The notes under the pieces were generated by a model. The model saw only the letters and a program-made list of their open reading frames with translations, had not been told where the DNA came from and searched no databases. A DNA stretch of 64,000 nucleotides from Pseudoscleropodium purum (lineage: Eukaryota > Streptophyta > Bryopsida > Hypnales > Brachytheciaceae). Numbering within the stretch: position 1 is the first letter of the stretch; every line of letters starts with the position of its first letter. Of the stretch, positions 61,460-64,000 are shown piece by piece. The stretch is taken from positions 20,503,063-20,567,062 of the forward strand of contig OZ017795.1 in the NCBI GenBank assembly GCA_963969395.1, written 5' to 3'. The position numbers and the translations under genes were made by a program.

Positions 61460-62830
61460 GTTAAGAAGATAGATGAATAGGATTACAATAGCCAATTGGG
61501 AAGAGCATGGGAATGGGTGGGGATATTGATAGATGAACACCTTTGAGCATATATTACTAGTCCATTTTGTTATAAATGTATCATTTGTACAACACTTAAA
61601 TGGACTAGGGTGAAGATATTATTTTAACTAAGGTAATTCCATGAGTACAAGAACTTAAAGAATGCAAGGATTTTTCATGCTAATCGAATGGACTATGGTT
61701 GAATATGATCTAATCAATATAAATATTTGGGTGAAATTAGATGGAAGTTGAAAAAAGGTAAATGAAGTGGGATGAGAATGGATTGAAGTAGGATAAAAAT
61801 TACTTAATATAATTATTTAAAGTGGTTTAAAGTACATTCTATTGATTATATATAAAATATTGCTATTACCATACTAGTGAGCTTTGTAAATTGTATGATT
61901 TCAAAATTAGTGTGTATTTTTTTTATTACCATTAAGCATAGGAATTTAGTTGAGTAGGAAAGAAATGTTCTCATTTGATGTTAACCACTTGATGTCTTAA
62001 GGGTTTGGACAAAACCTAGATGTATTATAATATAACCACTTCTCCAATTTTTTTTGAGATTTGCCTTAGAGAAAGATGTCAAAAATAATTAGAAATAATC
62101 CATACATTCAAATATGAATTTTTTTTATAAAGCTTTGTAAAATCAATTAAAAATCACATTCTTTTGGAAATCACCAAAAATACAATTCATATTTTAAAAA
62201 CTTAAGTTTTTATATTTCAAAACTTTGAAGTGATCAAAATGGCATAATATATGCAAAAAATTTGGTATGATACATGTGTTTAGGGTGCCACATTTATATT
62301 TACTAATATATTGATATATACTATTTAAAGTAAAATAAAAAATTTAGACCTTGGTTTATTTTTAGCCATTACAATCTTGCAAATGTTTGATACTCTTCAT
62401 TTTAAAATTTCAAGATGATGTTCTTCAATAATTTAGCTAAAAGATCTAGATTGTATATTTGGATTGAATAATATATATATTTCCTTTGACTTTAATTTAT
62501 CTACCTTTGACCAAATTCCACTTGGCAAACAATGACCATCTTCAAAAGCTTAATGTGGATGCTATGTAAAGCTTCTTGTGCAAGATTTTAAGATAATTCA
62601 TGTAGGAATGGGAAGAAAAACAAAAAATTACCTTGAGGTCATTACGTAGTCTATCAAAGAAATATTTTCAAATAGAAAAATCTTTTGTCTTGTACATATG
62701 CTCAAATTATTCTTCATTGTTATGAACATAGGAATTATAGAATTTAATTTCTTAGGATGTAATTTTTTGACTTCTAGAGGCCCCTCAAAAGTTGAAAACA
62801 ATGGATAATTTTTTATTTTTTATGAATAAT
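61460..62830. repeat. Decayed copy of the 25.03-27.0 kb segment
   Basis: Ordered blocks match 25030-27000 in the same orientation, among them GCCAATTGGGA, TGTATCATTTGTA, TGTTCTCATTTGAT and CATAGGAATTATAGA. About 500 bases of the source around 26160-26560 have no counterpart, so one copy has a deletion or the other an insertion. No gene. Confidence 0.65.
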
Positions 62831-64000
62831 TTTGCATGTTCTACTACATGATTGTTCATTTAGTCTTTGTCAATCAATCTTTCTACAAATATTTTAAGAG
62901 ATGTATATAAAAATAATACAAAATTCTGTAAAATAATTATTAATGATTATATACCATACTCAAACATATATTTGGAAATTGATAGAAAAGAAACAAACAA
63001 ACATCTAGGAATATATAACAATCTTTAGAGAAATATAAAAAAGAAAATGATTGGCAAGTGAAAATAAAATATATTAGAAGCATGTTCATTTTATACTACT
63101 GATCCAATAGCCTAATTCACAAAATAATAATGGAAATGTTTTTATTTTTATTTTAGTAAATTTCATAATAAAACAGAACAAAATAATAAAAATAAAAGTA
63201 AAAATATAAAAATAAAAATATAGTAGTCAATACGAATTTTTTTTTGCTTTTACTTAACATTGTTGGAAATAGGTGATATATCTTAATGAAGCTTTTGAGA
63301 TTATGGCTATTGGAGCCAAACCTTGATAGAACTACATATTGGCTCCTAAGTTGTTTGTACAAGAGACTAACATGGCGACCTTAGTGTATTGGATGTTGAA
63401 GTAAAGACTAGGGTGGGCAAAAAGTTGTAATCTAATGGGTAAGTTTTGGCAATCTTGTTTGGAATATGTGGCCACATTAAGAGAAATATAGGCAATTAAA
63501 GACAAGAGCTTATCCAATTCAATGATGACGTGAGCTTCTGGCAGGAGGTCACATGGCTATATACAATTTGTAGAATAGTGAAATTAGGCAGAAAAATAAA
63601 ATTTCTACCCCTTTTAAATCATATAGTCAAATCGAAATACATTGAGAGTGGGTGAATTTTGATGATTTTTCGCCACTAGAAAGACGCTAGTTTGGTTTGC
63701 TGTGACGGTTTTCCATGGGTAGTTGTGCCTCGGTTCCAACATAACGTGGAGATTCATTGTTGGGGAGAGAGATGTGTCAATAAACAATTGTAATAAAAGA
63801 AGGAATACCGGTAACTAACTTAACATAACAGGGTGTTGAATGCGGTGCACTTATTTGCTGCAAATCTCACTCCCACGAGGTGAAGGTTGGTGGCAATCGG
63901 GGACCCTGTTCACTCTATTCGCTGCAAATCTAAGTTCCACGAGGTCAAGGTCGGGCAATCTAACTTAACATAGGACCCTGCTCATGAAATGGGAAAGTGA
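62831..64000. other. AT-rich end of the window, with a tandem duplication
   Basis: No gene seen; the open frames at 63153-63517 are low-complexity. From about 63640 the GC content rises. At about 63848-63982 a unit of 63-72 bases containing GCTGCAAATCT and CCACGAGGT-AAGGT, ending GGACCCTG, occurs twice in tandem. This may be the edge of a feature continuing past the window. Confidence 0.4.

Noticed and set aside
1..64000. CRISPR arrays, tRNA and rRNA genes, operon-like clusters, LTR retrotransposons
   Set aside because: No regularly spaced repeat array, no tRNA-like arm sequence, no rRNA similarity, and no paired long terminal repeats or reverse-transcriptase motifs were found on reading both strands; small relics could still be missed.

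Overview
This looks like a window of a nuclear land-plant genome. Both recognisable genes encode plant-specific proteins: a DUF604-type Golgi glycosyltransferase and a chloroplast rhodanese of the STR11 type. Both are split by GT-AG introns, and long AT-rich, repeat-laden stretches separate the genes. A short run of the plant telomere-type motif (TTTAGGG) lies in one intron. I cannot place the species. The mass of decayed DNA transposons would fit a non-seed plant, but that is a guess. No rRNA, tRNA, CRISPR array or bacterial-style operon was seen.

Layout. 348-3735 (minus): four-exon DUF604/GT31-like gene, 502 aa. 3.7-5.1 kb: its GC-richer upstream flank with a microsatellite. 5.1-20.3 kb: AT-rich desert with a Tc1/mariner transposase remnant (9.73-10.10 kb), a roughly 580-bp inverted repeat (10.44-11.01 kb) with single-arm copies nearby, and dispersed repeats. 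21830-24756 (minus): ten-exon STR11-type rhodanese gene, 297 aa, rebuilt exon by exon. 24.7-27.0 kb: its 5' end and upstream flank, which recur in decayed form at 60.3-62.8 kb. 27.4-30.7 kb: broken CACTA-like transposon. 34.8-36.0 kb: a fragment of a local gene family cut by a terminal-inverted-repeat element. 40.4-43.7, 46.7-48.1 and 54.2-56.1 kb: three copies (A plus, B minus, C plus) of an unrecognised four-coding-exon gene. 58.06-58.23 kb: near-perfect hairpin. 59.45-59.58 kb: another fragment of the gene family. 60.3-62.8 kb: the decayed segmental copy. 62.8-64.0 kb: no gene.

The most unusual content is the 40-56 kb family. Copy C is intact and predicts a 120-aa protein with one membrane segment and an acidic soluble tail. 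Copy A has a single nonsense change and carries a 1265-bp TTAA-flanked inverted-repeat element just downstream. Copy B has lost its start, gained a frameshift and lost a splice donor. A 65-bp upstream intron is identical between A and C although the neighbouring coding exon differs at about 20 of 142 sites. Exon borders are hand-read from splice sites, reading-frame continuity and family similarity; no alignment program or database was available.
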